Of a stretch of 64,000 bases of DNA, positions 57,643 through 64,000 are shown one piece after another. This stretch comes from Aeromicrobium wangtongii (lineage in GTDB: Bacteria; Actinomycetota; Actinomycetes; Propionibacteriales; Nocardioidaceae), in the NCBI RefSeq assembly GCF_024584515.1, contig NZ_CP102173.1, positions 1-64,000 on the forward strand. The letters run 5' to 3'. The first letter of the stretch is position 1. Every line of letters begins with the position of its first letter. Below the pieces are notes generated by a model, which made no database searches, had not been told where the DNA came from, and saw nothing but the letters and a program-made list of their open reading frames with translations. The translations under genes were made by a program, and so were the position numbers.

Positions 57643-58253
57643 TCGTCTACCGGACGATCGCCCGTTCAGCCTCGGCGGAGATCGAGGTCAAGCGGTCGCG
57701 GTTCCTGGCCGTCGCCGAGCGGGTCGCCGATGAATCGGCGGCCCGTGAGGTGGTGGCGTCCGCGCGCCGCCGGCACCACGACGCCCGGCACCACTGCTCG
57801 GCGTTCGTGATCGGCCCCGATGCGGCGATCCGGCGGTCGAACGACGACGGCGAACCCGCGGGAACCGCCGGGGCGCCGATGCTCGAGGTGCTGACCCGCC
57901 ACGGGGTGAGCGATGTGGTCGTGGTCGTCACGCGGTGGTTCGGCGGGACGCTGCTCGGCGCCGGTGGGCTCGTGCGGGCCTACGGCGACGCGACCCGCCT
58001 GGCGCTCGAGGCGGCAGGCACGCGCGAGCGACGTCTCGTGCACACGATGCTGGTCACCGCGGACATCGCCGAAGCCGGCGCGATCGAGCACCGGCTGCGG
58101 GGTCTGGGTGCGGTGACGGACGTGGCGTACGGCCGGCGGGTCGTGATCACGGTGGGCGTGGCCGATCCCGAACGGCTCGCCGCGGAGGTCGCCGCGATCA
58201 GTGGGGGACGGGCGGACGTCGAGGACGCGGGTACGGCCTGGGTCGACGCCTAG
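57639..58253 (+). CDS. yigZ: YigZ/IMPACT-family protein, probable CTG start
   Basis: A 204-residue YigZ-fold protein: ARSASAEIEVKRSRFLAV, HHDARHHCSAFVIG, SNDDGEPAGTAGAPML and VTRWFGGTLLGAGGLVRAYG, all family hallmarks. Similarity begins at 57645-57690, but no ATG, GTG or TTG is in frame there; the first standard start lies past the conserved N-terminus. CTG at 57639 overlaps the methyltransferase TGA (CTGA), and gives the same length as E. coli YigZ (204). The role is unknown. Its stop overlaps the convergent DUF2277 stop. Confidence 0.82.
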   Translation: MIVYRTIARSASAEIEVKRSRFLAVAERVADESAAREVVASARRRHHDARHHCSAFVIGPDAAIRRSNDDGEPAGTAGAPMLEVLTRHGVSDVVVVVTRWFGGTLLGAGGLVRAYGDATRLALEAAGTRERRLVHTMLVTADIAEAGAIEHRLRGLGAVTDVAYGRRVVITVGVADPERLAAEVAAISGGRADVEDAGTAWVDA

Positions 58254-58522
58254 CTGGTCGCGTAGCGCTTCGCGGCCCGTTCCCTGGCCTTGGCGGCCTC
58301 GATCTCCCGATCCTTGGGCGGCGCGGTGGTCACCAGGTCGTCGAGCAGGTGGCCGGTGAGGTGGGCGATCTCGTCCACCGCGCGGTAGAAGACCTCTTCA
58401 TTGGCCTTGGACGGATGCGTCGAGCCGCTGATCTTGCGGACGTACTGCAGCGCGGCGGCCCGGATCTCGGCGTCGTTCGCGGCGGGCTCGAAGTTGTGGA
58501 GGGTTCGGATGTTGCGGCACAT
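58250..58522 (-). CDS. DUF2277 family protein
   Basis: A 90-residue protein starting MCRNIRTLHNFEPAANDAEI, with ALQYVRKISGSTHPSKANEE, as in DUF2277. Function unknown. TAACCT at 58534-58529 lies six bases before the ATG, a leaderless pattern. Its TAG overlaps the YigZ TAG in the opposite strand. Confidence 0.87.
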   Translation of the reverse strand: MCRNIRTLHNFEPAANDAEIRAAALQYVRKISGSTHPSKANEEVFYRAVDEIAHLTGHLLDDLVTTAPPKDREIEAAKARERAAKRYATS

Positions 58523-58528
58523 CCGGGC

Positions 58529-58534
58529 AGGTTA
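58529..58534 (-). promoter_or_regulatory. -10 element of the DUF2277 gene, leaderless
   Basis: Minus-strand TAACCT, six bases before ATG 58522; no ribosome site. Confidence 0.5.
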
Positions 58535-58572
58535 ACCCCGTGACGCCGGCAGCAACAGAGCCCCGAGACACC

Positions 58573-58637
58573 CCGCTGGGCCTGACGTTCTGACCGCGAC
58601 ACGCCGTGCGAGCCAGCAAGAACGTCAGGCCCAGCGG
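58573..58637. repeat. Large inverted repeat, REP-like hairpin
   Basis: Arms 58573-58591 and 58619-58637 are a perfect 19-bp inverted repeat with a 27-base loop. Outer bases ACACCCC and GGGGTGT extend it imperfectly. It lies between the DUF2277 and TetR genes and could terminate tetR transcription. Confidence 0.8.
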
Positions 58638-58651
58638 TGAGGGGTGTGGGC

Positions 58652-59179
58652 TCAGAGGGCGTCGAGGCGGGTCAGCACGTCACGGACGTGCTTGAGCGCA
58701 TTCTTCTCCGCCAGGCCGGTGGTGTCGTCGAAGTACAGCCCGTCGCCGATGAGCTGGATCGTGCGGGCGAGCGACTCGTCGGCCAGGTGCTCCAGCAGCA
58801 CCGCGAACCACCCCTCGCGCAGGTCGGCGAGCGCCTCGGACGCCCGGGAGTCGTTCTCCTGGGCGATGCGCCCGGCCGCGATCAGGGCGCGGTCGAAGTC
58901 GCTGCCGGAGTTGATCGAGGTGGTGAGATAGAAGTCGACGGGACCCTTCGTGGCCGTCCGCATCTTCTCCACATCGGCGCGGCCCTGCTCGCGCAGCCGG
59001 GTCAGCATTCCCTCGACGAGCTCGTCCTTGCTGTGGAAGTGGTACAGCAGCCCGCCCTTGGAGACGTGCGCCTCGGCCGCGACGGCGTCCAGCGTCGCCG
59101 AGCGGCTGCCCGCCGTGACGAGCAGCGTCTCGAAGGCGTCCAGCAACCGGTCACGCGTGGGACGTTCTTCGGCGGCCAT
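58652..59179 (-). CDS. TetR-family regulator next to MFS exporter
   Basis: A 175-residue TetR protein with HTH ATLDAVAAEAHVSKGGLLYHFHSKDELV and a short ligand domain. TAGGGT (59191-59186 on the minus strand) is six bases before the ATG, a leaderless pattern. It is divergent from an MFS efflux gene and probably represses it through the palindrome at 59224-59247. Confidence 0.92.
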   Translation of the reverse strand: MAAEERPTRDRLLDAFETLLVTAGSRSATLDAVAAEAHVSKGGLLYHFHSKDELVEGMLTRLREQGRADVEKMRTATKGPVDFYLTTSINSGSDFDRALIAAGRIAQENDSRASEALADLREGWFAVLLEHLADESLARTIQLIGDGLYFDDTTGLAEKNALKHVRDVLTRLDAL

Positions 59180-59185
59180 GGCACC

Positions 59186-59191
59186 ACCCTA
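59186..59191 (-). promoter_or_regulatory. -10 element of tetR, leaderless
   Basis: Minus-strand TAGGGT, six bases before ATG 59179. An inverted repeat ATGCCGGG/CCCGGCAT (59201-59219) lies just upstream. Confidence 0.5.
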
Positions 59192-59223
59192 GCGAGGGGA
59201 ATGCCGGGCGGCCCGGCATCGTT

Positions 59224-59247
59224 ACTAAACCGTCCAGACGGTACAGT
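59224..59247. promoter_or_regulatory. TetR operator of the MFS exporter gene
   Basis: A 24-bp symmetric site: ACT-NN-ACCGTC-CA-GACGGT-NN-AGT, perfect in the central 14 bases (59229-59242). The -10 box TACAGT of the MFS gene (59242-59247) overlaps it, fitting repression. Confidence 0.85.
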
Positions 59248-59281
59248 TGATCGGACGGCCAGACACCGAGGGGAGGACGAC

Positions 59282-60802
59282 ATGAGCACGATGGAACGCA
59301 CCACCGGCACCATGGATTCGCAGCGGGCCGGTGCCCGGGAATGGGCTGCGCTGGCAGTCCTGATGCTGCCGGTCCTGATGACCTCGGTGGACAACACCGT
59401 GCTGACGTTCGCCCTCCCGGCGATGAGCATCGACCTGCGCCCGACCGGCACGCAGCTGCTGTGGATCGTGGACATCTACGCGATCATGCTCGCGGGCCTG
59501 CTCATCGCGATGGGCAGCATCGGCGACCGCTTCGGCCGCCGGCGCCTGCTGGTGATCGGGTCGATCGGCTTCGGTGTCGCCTCGCTGCTCGCCGCCTTCA
59601 GCGGCAGCCCGGAGATGCTGATCGTCGCGCGCGTCCTGCAGGGAGTGTTCGGCGCGATGCTGATGCCGTCCACGCTGTCGCTGATCCGCAACGTCTTCCA
59701 CGACGCCCGGGACCGGCGCATCGCGATCGCCACGTGGGCCGCGATGTTCTCCGGCGGCGCGGCGCTCGGTCCCGTGCTCGGCGGCTGGCTGCTGGGGCAC
59801 TTCTGGTGGGGCTCGGTCTACTTCATCAACGCCCCGATCATCCTGGCCTTCGTCCCGCTGGCGCTGCTGCTGCTGCCGGAGTCGCGCGATCCCGCGCCCG
59901 GACCGCTGGACCTGCCGTCGATCGGGCTGTCGCTGTCGACGATGCTGCCGCTGGTCTTCGCGATCAAGAATCTCGCGGAGCACGGCCTGACCGACCTGAC
60001 GCTGACCGCGTTCGCGGTCGGGATGATCTCGGCCTGGGCGCTCGTGCGCCGGCTGCGGACGGCCCCGTCGCCGATGATCGACCTGTCGCTGTTCGGCAAC
60101 CGGGTCTTCAGCGGGGCGATCCTGGCCAACCTGCTGAGCTTCATGGGCTTCACCGGCTTCCTGTTCCTTGGCTCGCAGCTGCTGCAGCTGGTGCTGGGGC
60201 TGTCGGCGATGGACGCTGCGCTGGTGCTGCTGCCGGGCCTGGCGGCGACGGTCGTGGCCGGATTCGTGGCCGTGCGCCTGCTGCGGGTCGTGTCGGCCCG
60301 GGTGCTGGTGACGGCGAGCTTCGCGGCGTCCGCGGTCGGCTACGCGCTGACCGCGATGACCGGCACCCCGACGGTCGTCACGGTCGCGGTGGCGTTCGCC
60401 GTGATGGGCATCGGGATCGGCATGGCCGAGACCTTGACCAACGACCTGATGCTGTCCAGCGTCCCGCCGTCCAAGGCCGGTGCGGCGTCGGCGATCTCCG
60501 AGACCGCGTACGAGATCGGTGCGGTCCTCGGCACCGCCGTCCTGGGCACGATCCTGACGTCGATCTACCGCTCGCACCTGACGTATCCGGCGATCGTGCA
60601 GTGGGGGGATCGCAACGGCTCCTTCGAGACGCTCGGCGGCACGGTCGAGGTGGCCAAGTTCTACCCCAACGAGGTCGGCACCTCGCTGCTGGACTCGGCC
60701 CGGGGCGCCTTCGACCTGGGCGTGCAGTACACCTCGGCGGCCGCGATCGTCATCGCCCTGCTGGCGGCCCTGGTCTCGTGGAGAACCCTCAAGCACGCCT
60801 GA
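59282..60802 (+). CDS. DHA2-type MFS multidrug exporter
   Basis: A 506-residue transporter with about 14 helices, EmrB/QacA family. Motifs are LLIAMGSIGDRFGRRRLLV (motif A), ALGPVLGGWLLGHF (motif C) and an N-terminal VDNTVLTFALPAM (motif D1). GGGGAGGACGAC precedes ATG 59282. Regulation by the divergent TetR is likely. The drug or metabolite exported is unknown. Confidence 0.92.
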   Translation: MSTMERTTGTMDSQRAGAREWAALAVLMLPVLMTSVDNTVLTFALPAMSIDLRPTGTQLLWIVDIYAIMLAGLLIAMGSIGDRFGRRRLLVIGSIGFGVASLLAAFSGSPEMLIVARVLQGVFGAMLMPSTLSLIRNVFHDARDRRIAIATWAAMFSGGAALGPVLGGWLLGHFWWGSVYFINAPIILAFVPLALLLLPESRDPAPGPLDLPSIGLSLSTMLPLVFAIKNLAEHGLTDLTLTAFAVGMISAWALVRRLRTAPSPMIDLSLFGNRVFSGAILANLLSFMGFTGFLFLGSQLLQLVLGLSAMDAALVLLPGLAATVVAGFVAVRLLRVVSARVLVTASFAASAVGYALTAMTGTPTVVTVAVAFAVMGIGIGMAETLTNDLMLSSVPPSKAGAASAISETAYEIGAVLGTAVLGTILTSIYRSHLTYPAIVQWGDRNGSFETLGGTVEVAKFYPNEVGTSLLDSARGAFDLGVQYTSAAAIVIALLAALVSWRTLKHA

Positions 60803-60803
60803 A

Positions 60804-60889
60804 CCCGCGAGTGGCGCAGATTGGACTTTTTGAGACGGCGAGTCTGCGCAATCTGCGCCACTCGGGGGTGAGACTGCGCCACTCGCGGG
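60804..60889. repeat. Three-arm palindromic element with alternative stems
   Basis: The left arm 60804-60823 can pair with 60849-60864 (16 bp, CGAGTGGCGCAGATTG and complement) or with 60874-60889 (16 bp, CCCGCGAGTGGCGCAG and complement). The two stems exclude each other. It lies between the MFS and EamA genes. Confidence 0.8.
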
Positions 60890-60913
60890 ACGAGGTGGCG
60901 GGACACTGGACGC

Positions 60914-61816
60914 ATGTCCCTCAAGCACAGCCTGCTCGCGGTCTTGGTGATGCTCATCTGGGGGCTCAACTTCGTCGTGATCGACGAGGGCCTGGCGGAC
61001 GTCCCGCCGCTGTTGTTCCTCGCGATGCGGTTCGTGCTCGTCGCGGTGCCGCTGGTCTTCTTCATCCCCCGGCCGGCCGCCGACTGGAGGGTCGTCGTCG
61101 CGGTGGGGACGTTCATGAGCCTCGGGCAGTTCAGCCTGCTCTACATCGCCCTCGACCTCGGGATGCCGGCCGGGCTCGGGTCCCTCGTGCTGCAGGCGCA
61201 GGTCATCTTCACGATCGTCATCGCGGCCGTCGTCATCCGCGAGCCCCCTACCCGTCGACAGGCCGTCGGCGCGGTGATCGGCACGGTGGGACTGGTGCTC
61301 GTCGTGGTGGCCCACGGGGCGAGCGCGCCCGTCGTCCCGGTGCTGGTGATGCTGGGTGCGTCCCTGTCGTGGGCCACGGGCAATGTCATCACCCGCCAGG
61401 CCGGCGTCCAGTCAGGTCTGTCGCTGGTCGTCTGGTCGGCGCTGGTCGTGCCGGTGCCGGCGCTGCTGCTGTCGCTGGTGGTCGACGGCGGGCACGAGGT
61501 CGGCCGGGCGCTGACCCACCTGTCCGTCGTGGCGATCCTCAGCACGCTGTACACCGCGATCGGTGCCTCGCTGATCGGCTACGGCATCTGGAACTCGCTG
61601 CTGGCGCGCTACCCGGCCGGCGCCGTCGTCCCGTTCGTGCTGCTGGTCCCGGTCATCGGCATCGCCGCGGCGTGGGCCCTCCAGGACGAGGTGCCGACGG
61701 TGCTGGAGGTCGTCGGCGGGATCGTCATGCTGGCCGGTGTGGCGGCGGCGACGATCTCCCGGCGGGCTACGCGAGCAGAGCGGCTCGAGCCATCGCCGCC
61801 AGCCGGGCCCGCATGA
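60914..61816 (+). CDS. EamA/DMT-superfamily metabolite exporter
   Basis: A 300-residue ten-helix DMT protein with two EamA repeats, starting LLAVLVMLIWGLNFVVIDEGL and having GSLVLQAQVIFTIVIAAVVIREPPTRRQAVGAVIGTVG and VPFVLLVPVIGIAAAWALQDEVP. It fits the amino-acid/metabolite exporter group. It overlaps the convergent tetR gene by 50 bases. No ribosome site is clear. Confidence 0.9.
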   Translation: MSLKHSLLAVLVMLIWGLNFVVIDEGLADVPPLLFLAMRFVLVAVPLVFFIPRPAADWRVVVAVGTFMSLGQFSLLYIALDLGMPAGLGSLVLQAQVIFTIVIAAVVIREPPTRRQAVGAVIGTVGLVLVVVAHGASAPVVPVLVMLGASLSWATGNVITRQAGVQSGLSLVVWSALVVPVPALLLSLVVDGGHEVGRALTHLSVVAILSTLYTAIGASLIGYGIWNSLLARYPAGAVVPFVLLVPVIGIAAAWALQDEVPTVLEVVGGIVMLAGVAAATISRRATRAERLEPSPPAGPA

Positions 61817-62318
61817 CGTCCGGGCTGATGCGGGCGCTGTGCGGGGTCGAGTTGATCAGCCCGAAGGTGGCCTGCACGGCGGCGCGCGCCTCGGCGGCGT
61901 CCAGGTCGTCGCGCAGGTGCTGGACGGTGTCGACCCAGATGTCGATGTAGGCCAGCTGCAGGGCGCGCACCTCGCGGCGGCCCTCCGCGCCGAGATTGGT
62001 CCACTCCCGCTCCTGGATGACGATCAGCGCGCGGTGGTCCAGGGCGAACTCGATGTGCCAGTCGATCAACGCGTCGAGCGCGGCCTCCGTGCTGTCGGCA
62101 GCCTCCGACCGCGCCCGGCCCTCGGCCAGCAGCCGCTCGCTGATCGAGGTCAGGGATCGGGTCAGCAGATCGTCCTTGCCCGCGAAGTGCTTGTAGAGCG
62201 CCGGCCCGGAGATGCCGCACGCCGTGCCGATGTCGTGCATCGAGACGCCGTGGAAGCCGCGCTCGGCGAACAGGGTCGCCGCGGTGTCGAGGATCTGCTC
62301 GCGCCGGGTCGTCGTCAC
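61767..62318 (-). CDS. TetR-family regulator of the methylcrotonyl-CoA carboxylase genes
   Basis: A 183-residue TetR protein with [34 protein letters not shown]. The start is GTG at 62318 with TAGACT (62330-62325 minus) six bases before it. It is divergent from the mccB-type gene, the same arrangement as the mycobacterial TetR next to accD1/accA1 in leucine degradation. The 3' end overlaps the EamA gene by 50 bases. Confidence 0.92.
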   Translation of the reverse strand: MTTTRREQILDTAATLFAERGFHGVSMHDIGTACGISGPALYKHFAGKDDLLTRSLTSISERLLAEGRARSEAADSTEAALDALIDWHIEFALDHRALIVIQEREWTNLGAEGRREVRALQLAYIDIWVDTVQHLRDDLDAAEARAAVQATFGLINSTPHSARISPDVMRARLAAMARAALLA

Positions 62319-62324
62319 CGCACC

Positions 62325-62330
62325 AGTCTA
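62325..62330 (-). promoter_or_regulatory. -10 element of the second tetR, leaderless
   Basis: Minus-strand TAGACT, six bases before GTG 62318. Confidence 0.5.
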
Positions 62331-62339
62331 GCGCCAGTC

Positions 62340-62357
62340 GGTTAATGGCTGTTAACC
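62340..62357. promoter_or_regulatory. TetR operator between tetR and mccB-type gene
   Basis: GGTTAA-TGGCTG-TTAACC is a perfect 6+6+6 inverted repeat. It overlaps TAACCT (62353-62358), the -10 box of the carboxylase gene, so binding would block that promoter and could affect the divergent tetR promoter. Confidence 0.8.
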
Positions 62358-62358
62358 T
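62353..62358 (+). promoter_or_regulatory. -10 element of the mccB-type gene, leaderless
   Basis: TAACCT, seven bases before ATG 62366, with no ribosome site. Confidence 0.5.
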
Positions 62359-62365
62359 AATTCGC

Positions 62366-63907
62366 ATGCGTGAACTCGTCGACCAGCTGCGTGACCGGCT
62401 CGCGACCGTCCGGCAGGGCGGCAGCGAGGCGTCCCGCGAGCGTCATGTCCGCCGCGGCAAGCTCTTGCCACGCGACCGCGTCGACCGCCTGCTCGACCCC
62501 GGCTCGCCCTTCCTCGAGATCGGGGCCCTGGCGGCCCACGACATGTACGGCGGCGACATCCCCAGCGCCGGCATCATCGCCGGCATCGGGCGGGTCAGCG
62601 GCCGCGAGTGCGTCGTCATCGCGAACGACGCAACGGTCAAGGGCGGCACCTACTTCCCGATGACGGTCAAGAAGCACCTGCGGGCGCAGACCATCGCGCA
62701 GGAGAACCACCTGCCGTGCCTGTACCTGGTCGAGTCGGGGGGAGCGTTCCTGCCGATGCAGGACGAGGTGTTCCCCGACCGCGAGCACTTCGGGCGCATC
62801 TTCTACAACCAGGCCCAGATGTCGGCGATGCGGATCCCGCAGATCTCGGCGGTCCTCGGCTCCAGCACCGCCGGCGGCGCGTACGTCCCGGCGATGAGCG
62901 ACGAGTCGGTCATCGTCAAGGAGCAGGGCACGATCTTCCTGGCCGGTCCGCCGCTGGTGAAGGCCGCGACCGGCGAGGTCGTCACGGCCGAGGACCTCGG
63001 CGGCGGCGACGTCCACGCGCGGACGTCCGGCGTCGTGGACCACCTGGCCGAGGACGACGAGCACGCGCTGCAGATCGTCCGCTCGATCGTCGGGACGCTC
63101 GAGCGTCCGACCAGTGAGCCCGCTCCGCACGAGTCCGTCCCGCCGCGCGAGGACCCGCAGGAGCTGTACGACGTCGTCCCGGTCGACTCACGCACCCCGT
63201 ACGACGTCCGCGAGGTCATCCGTCGCATCGTCGACGACTCGCGGCTGCACGAGTTCAAGCCGCTGTACGGCGAGACGCTGGTGTGTGGGTTCGCGCGCAT
63301 CGAGGGCTACCCGGTCGCGATCGTGGCCAACAACGGCATCCTGTTCAGCGAGTCGGCCCTCAAGGGCGCGCACTTCGTCGAGCTGGCCAACCAGCGCGGC
63401 ATCCCGCTGGTGTTCCTGCAGAACATCACCGGCTTCATGGTCGGCCAGGAGTACGAGAACCGCGGCATCGCCAAGGACGGCGCGAAGCTGGTCACCGCCG
63501 TGGCGTCCTCGGTCGTCCCGAAGTTCACCGTCGTCATCGGCGGCTCGTACGGTGCCGGCAACTACGGCATGTGCGGACGCGCCTACGATCCGCGATTCCT
63601 GTGGATGTGGCCCAACGCCAAGATCTCGGTGATGGGCGGCGAGCAGGCGTCCGCGGTGCTGGCCACGGTCAAGCGCGATGGCATGGAGGCCCGCGGCGAG
63701 CAGTGGTCGGAGCAGGACGAGGCCGACTTCCGGGCGCCGATCCGCGACCAGTTCGAGTCGCAGGGATCGGCCTACTACTCCTCGGCGCGCCTGTGGGACG
63801 ACGGGATCATCGACCCCGTCGACACCCGGCGCGTCCTGGCGATGGGCCTGCAGCTGGCCTCCGCCGTTCCTACTCCCGAGCCCCGCTTCGGGCTCTTCAG
63901 GATGTGA
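62366..63907 (+). CDS. Methylcrotonyl-CoA carboxylase-type carboxyltransferase subunit
   Basis: A 513-residue acyl-CoA carboxylase beta subunit, AccD1/MccB-like: [78 protein letters not shown] and [18 protein letters not shown]. These point to methylcrotonyl-CoA carboxylase of leucine catabolism rather than propionyl-CoA. The stop is five bases before the biotin-carboxylase gene. Confidence 0.93.
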   Translation: MRELVDQLRDRLATVRQGGSEASRERHVRRGKLLPRDRVDRLLDPGSPFLEIGALAAHDMYGGDIPSAGIIAGIGRVSGRECVVIANDATVKGGTYFPMTVKKHLRAQTIAQENHLPCLYLVESGGAFLPMQDEVFPDREHFGRIFYNQAQMSAMRIPQISAVLGSSTAGGAYVPAMSDESVIVKEQGTIFLAGPPLVKAATGEVVTAEDLGGGDVHARTSGVVDHLAEDDEHALQIVRSIVGTLERPTSEPAPHESVPPREDPQELYDVVPVDSRTPYDVREVIRRIVDDSRLHEFKPLYGETLVCGFARIEGYPVAIVANNGILFSESALKGAHFVELANQRGIPLVFLQNITGFMVGQEYENRGIAKDGAKLVTAVASSVVPKFTVVIGGSYGAGNYGMCGRAYDPRFLWMWPNAKISVMGGEQASAVLATVKRDGMEARGEQWSEQDEADFRAPIRDQFESQGSAYYSSARLWDDGIIDPVDTRRVLAMGLQLASAVPTPEPRFGLFRM

Positions 63908-63912
63908 ACCCG

Positions 63913-64000
63913 ATGACCTTCTCCTCCGTCCTGATCGCCAACCGTGGCGAGATCGCCCGCCGGGTGATCCTGGCCTGCCGCGCCGCCGGGCTGCGCAGCA
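63913..64000 (+). CDS. Acyl-CoA carboxylase biotin-carboxylase subunit (5' part, cut by window end)
   Basis: Starts MTFSSVLIANRGEIARRVI and continues LACRAAGLRS, the classic biotin-carboxylase N-terminus (VLIANRGEIA binds ATP region). Only 29 codons are inside the window. Five bases separate it from the carboxyltransferase gene, so the pair forms the alpha and beta subunits of one carboxylase. Confidence 0.9.
   Translation, partial: MTFSSVLIANRGEIARRVILACRAAGLRS

Noticed and set aside
59225..61315. 696-codon minus-strand frame
   Set aside because: Antisense to the MFS and EamA genes; extremely Arg/Gln/His-rich, typical of shadow translation.

Overview
The window is about 64 kb of GC-rich chromosome that starts at the replication origin of an actinobacterium. 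It opens with dnaA, oriC, dnaN, a 6-phosphogluconate dehydrogenase gene, recF, a DciA-like gene, gyrB and gyrA. A DUF3566 gene, tRNA-Ile, a DLW-39 micro-gene and tRNA-Ala follow. Actinobacterial markers are a WhiB protein, CrgA, the FHA/PstP/RodA/PbpA/PknB cluster, mycothiol-linked genes and many leaderless-looking promoters. Gene order and content fit Nocardioidaceae (Aeromicrobium- or Nocardioides-like). The genus is an inference.

Layout. 0-12.2 kb: replication and topology genes, with a parS-like site at 5.86 kb. 12.3-18.1 kb: two tRNAs and a strong terminator, threonine aldolase, mycothiol-dependent formaldehyde oxidation (mscR plus a metallo-hydrolase), a three-gene envelope-stress-type operon, and a divergent azoreductase/MarR pair. 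18.1-24.5 kb: a DUF2236 protein and a peptide ABC transporter in which one permease and both ATPases are a single polypeptide. 24.8-27.0 kb: a DevS/DevR-like (dormancy-type) two-component system. 27.1-33.0 kb: glyA, SURF1, DUF3817, crotonase, cyclophilin, rhomboid, CrgA and DUF881. 33.0-40.2 kb: the minus-strand cell-wall/division operon fhaA-fhaB-pstP-rodA-pbpA-pknB, then tRNA-Leu. 40.6-52.3 kb: an L-arabinose regulon with a proton-symporter type MFS protein facing an operon of ABC importer, LacI regulator and araB-araD-araA. 52.3-58.5 kb: crotonases, DinB, PfpI and WhiB3-like proteins, a CarH-type B12 regulator, a methyltransferase and a YigZ protein. 58.6-64 kb: TetR/MFS exporter, EamA exporter, TetR and methylcrotonyl-CoA carboxylase, the last gene cut by the window edge.

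How the parts work together. The first 11 kb is the standard initiator, clamp, repair and gyrase block. The arabinose region holds uptake, control and the three catabolic enzymes, with LacI-type operators and a CRP-like box in the shared promoter region. The 33-40 kb operon couples Ser/Thr phosphorylation to septal or lateral wall synthesis. No rRNA, insertion sequence, prophage or CRISPR array was seen. The least ordinary signals are non-coding: oriC-like palindromic elements away from the origin, a recurrent TANNNT-6/7 nt-start-codon pattern, a parS-like site, a shared TTTGTCGAYAAA element inside dnaA and gyrB, and two large REP-like hairpins. The oddest gene structures are a probable CTG start and a permease-ATPase-ATPase fusion.
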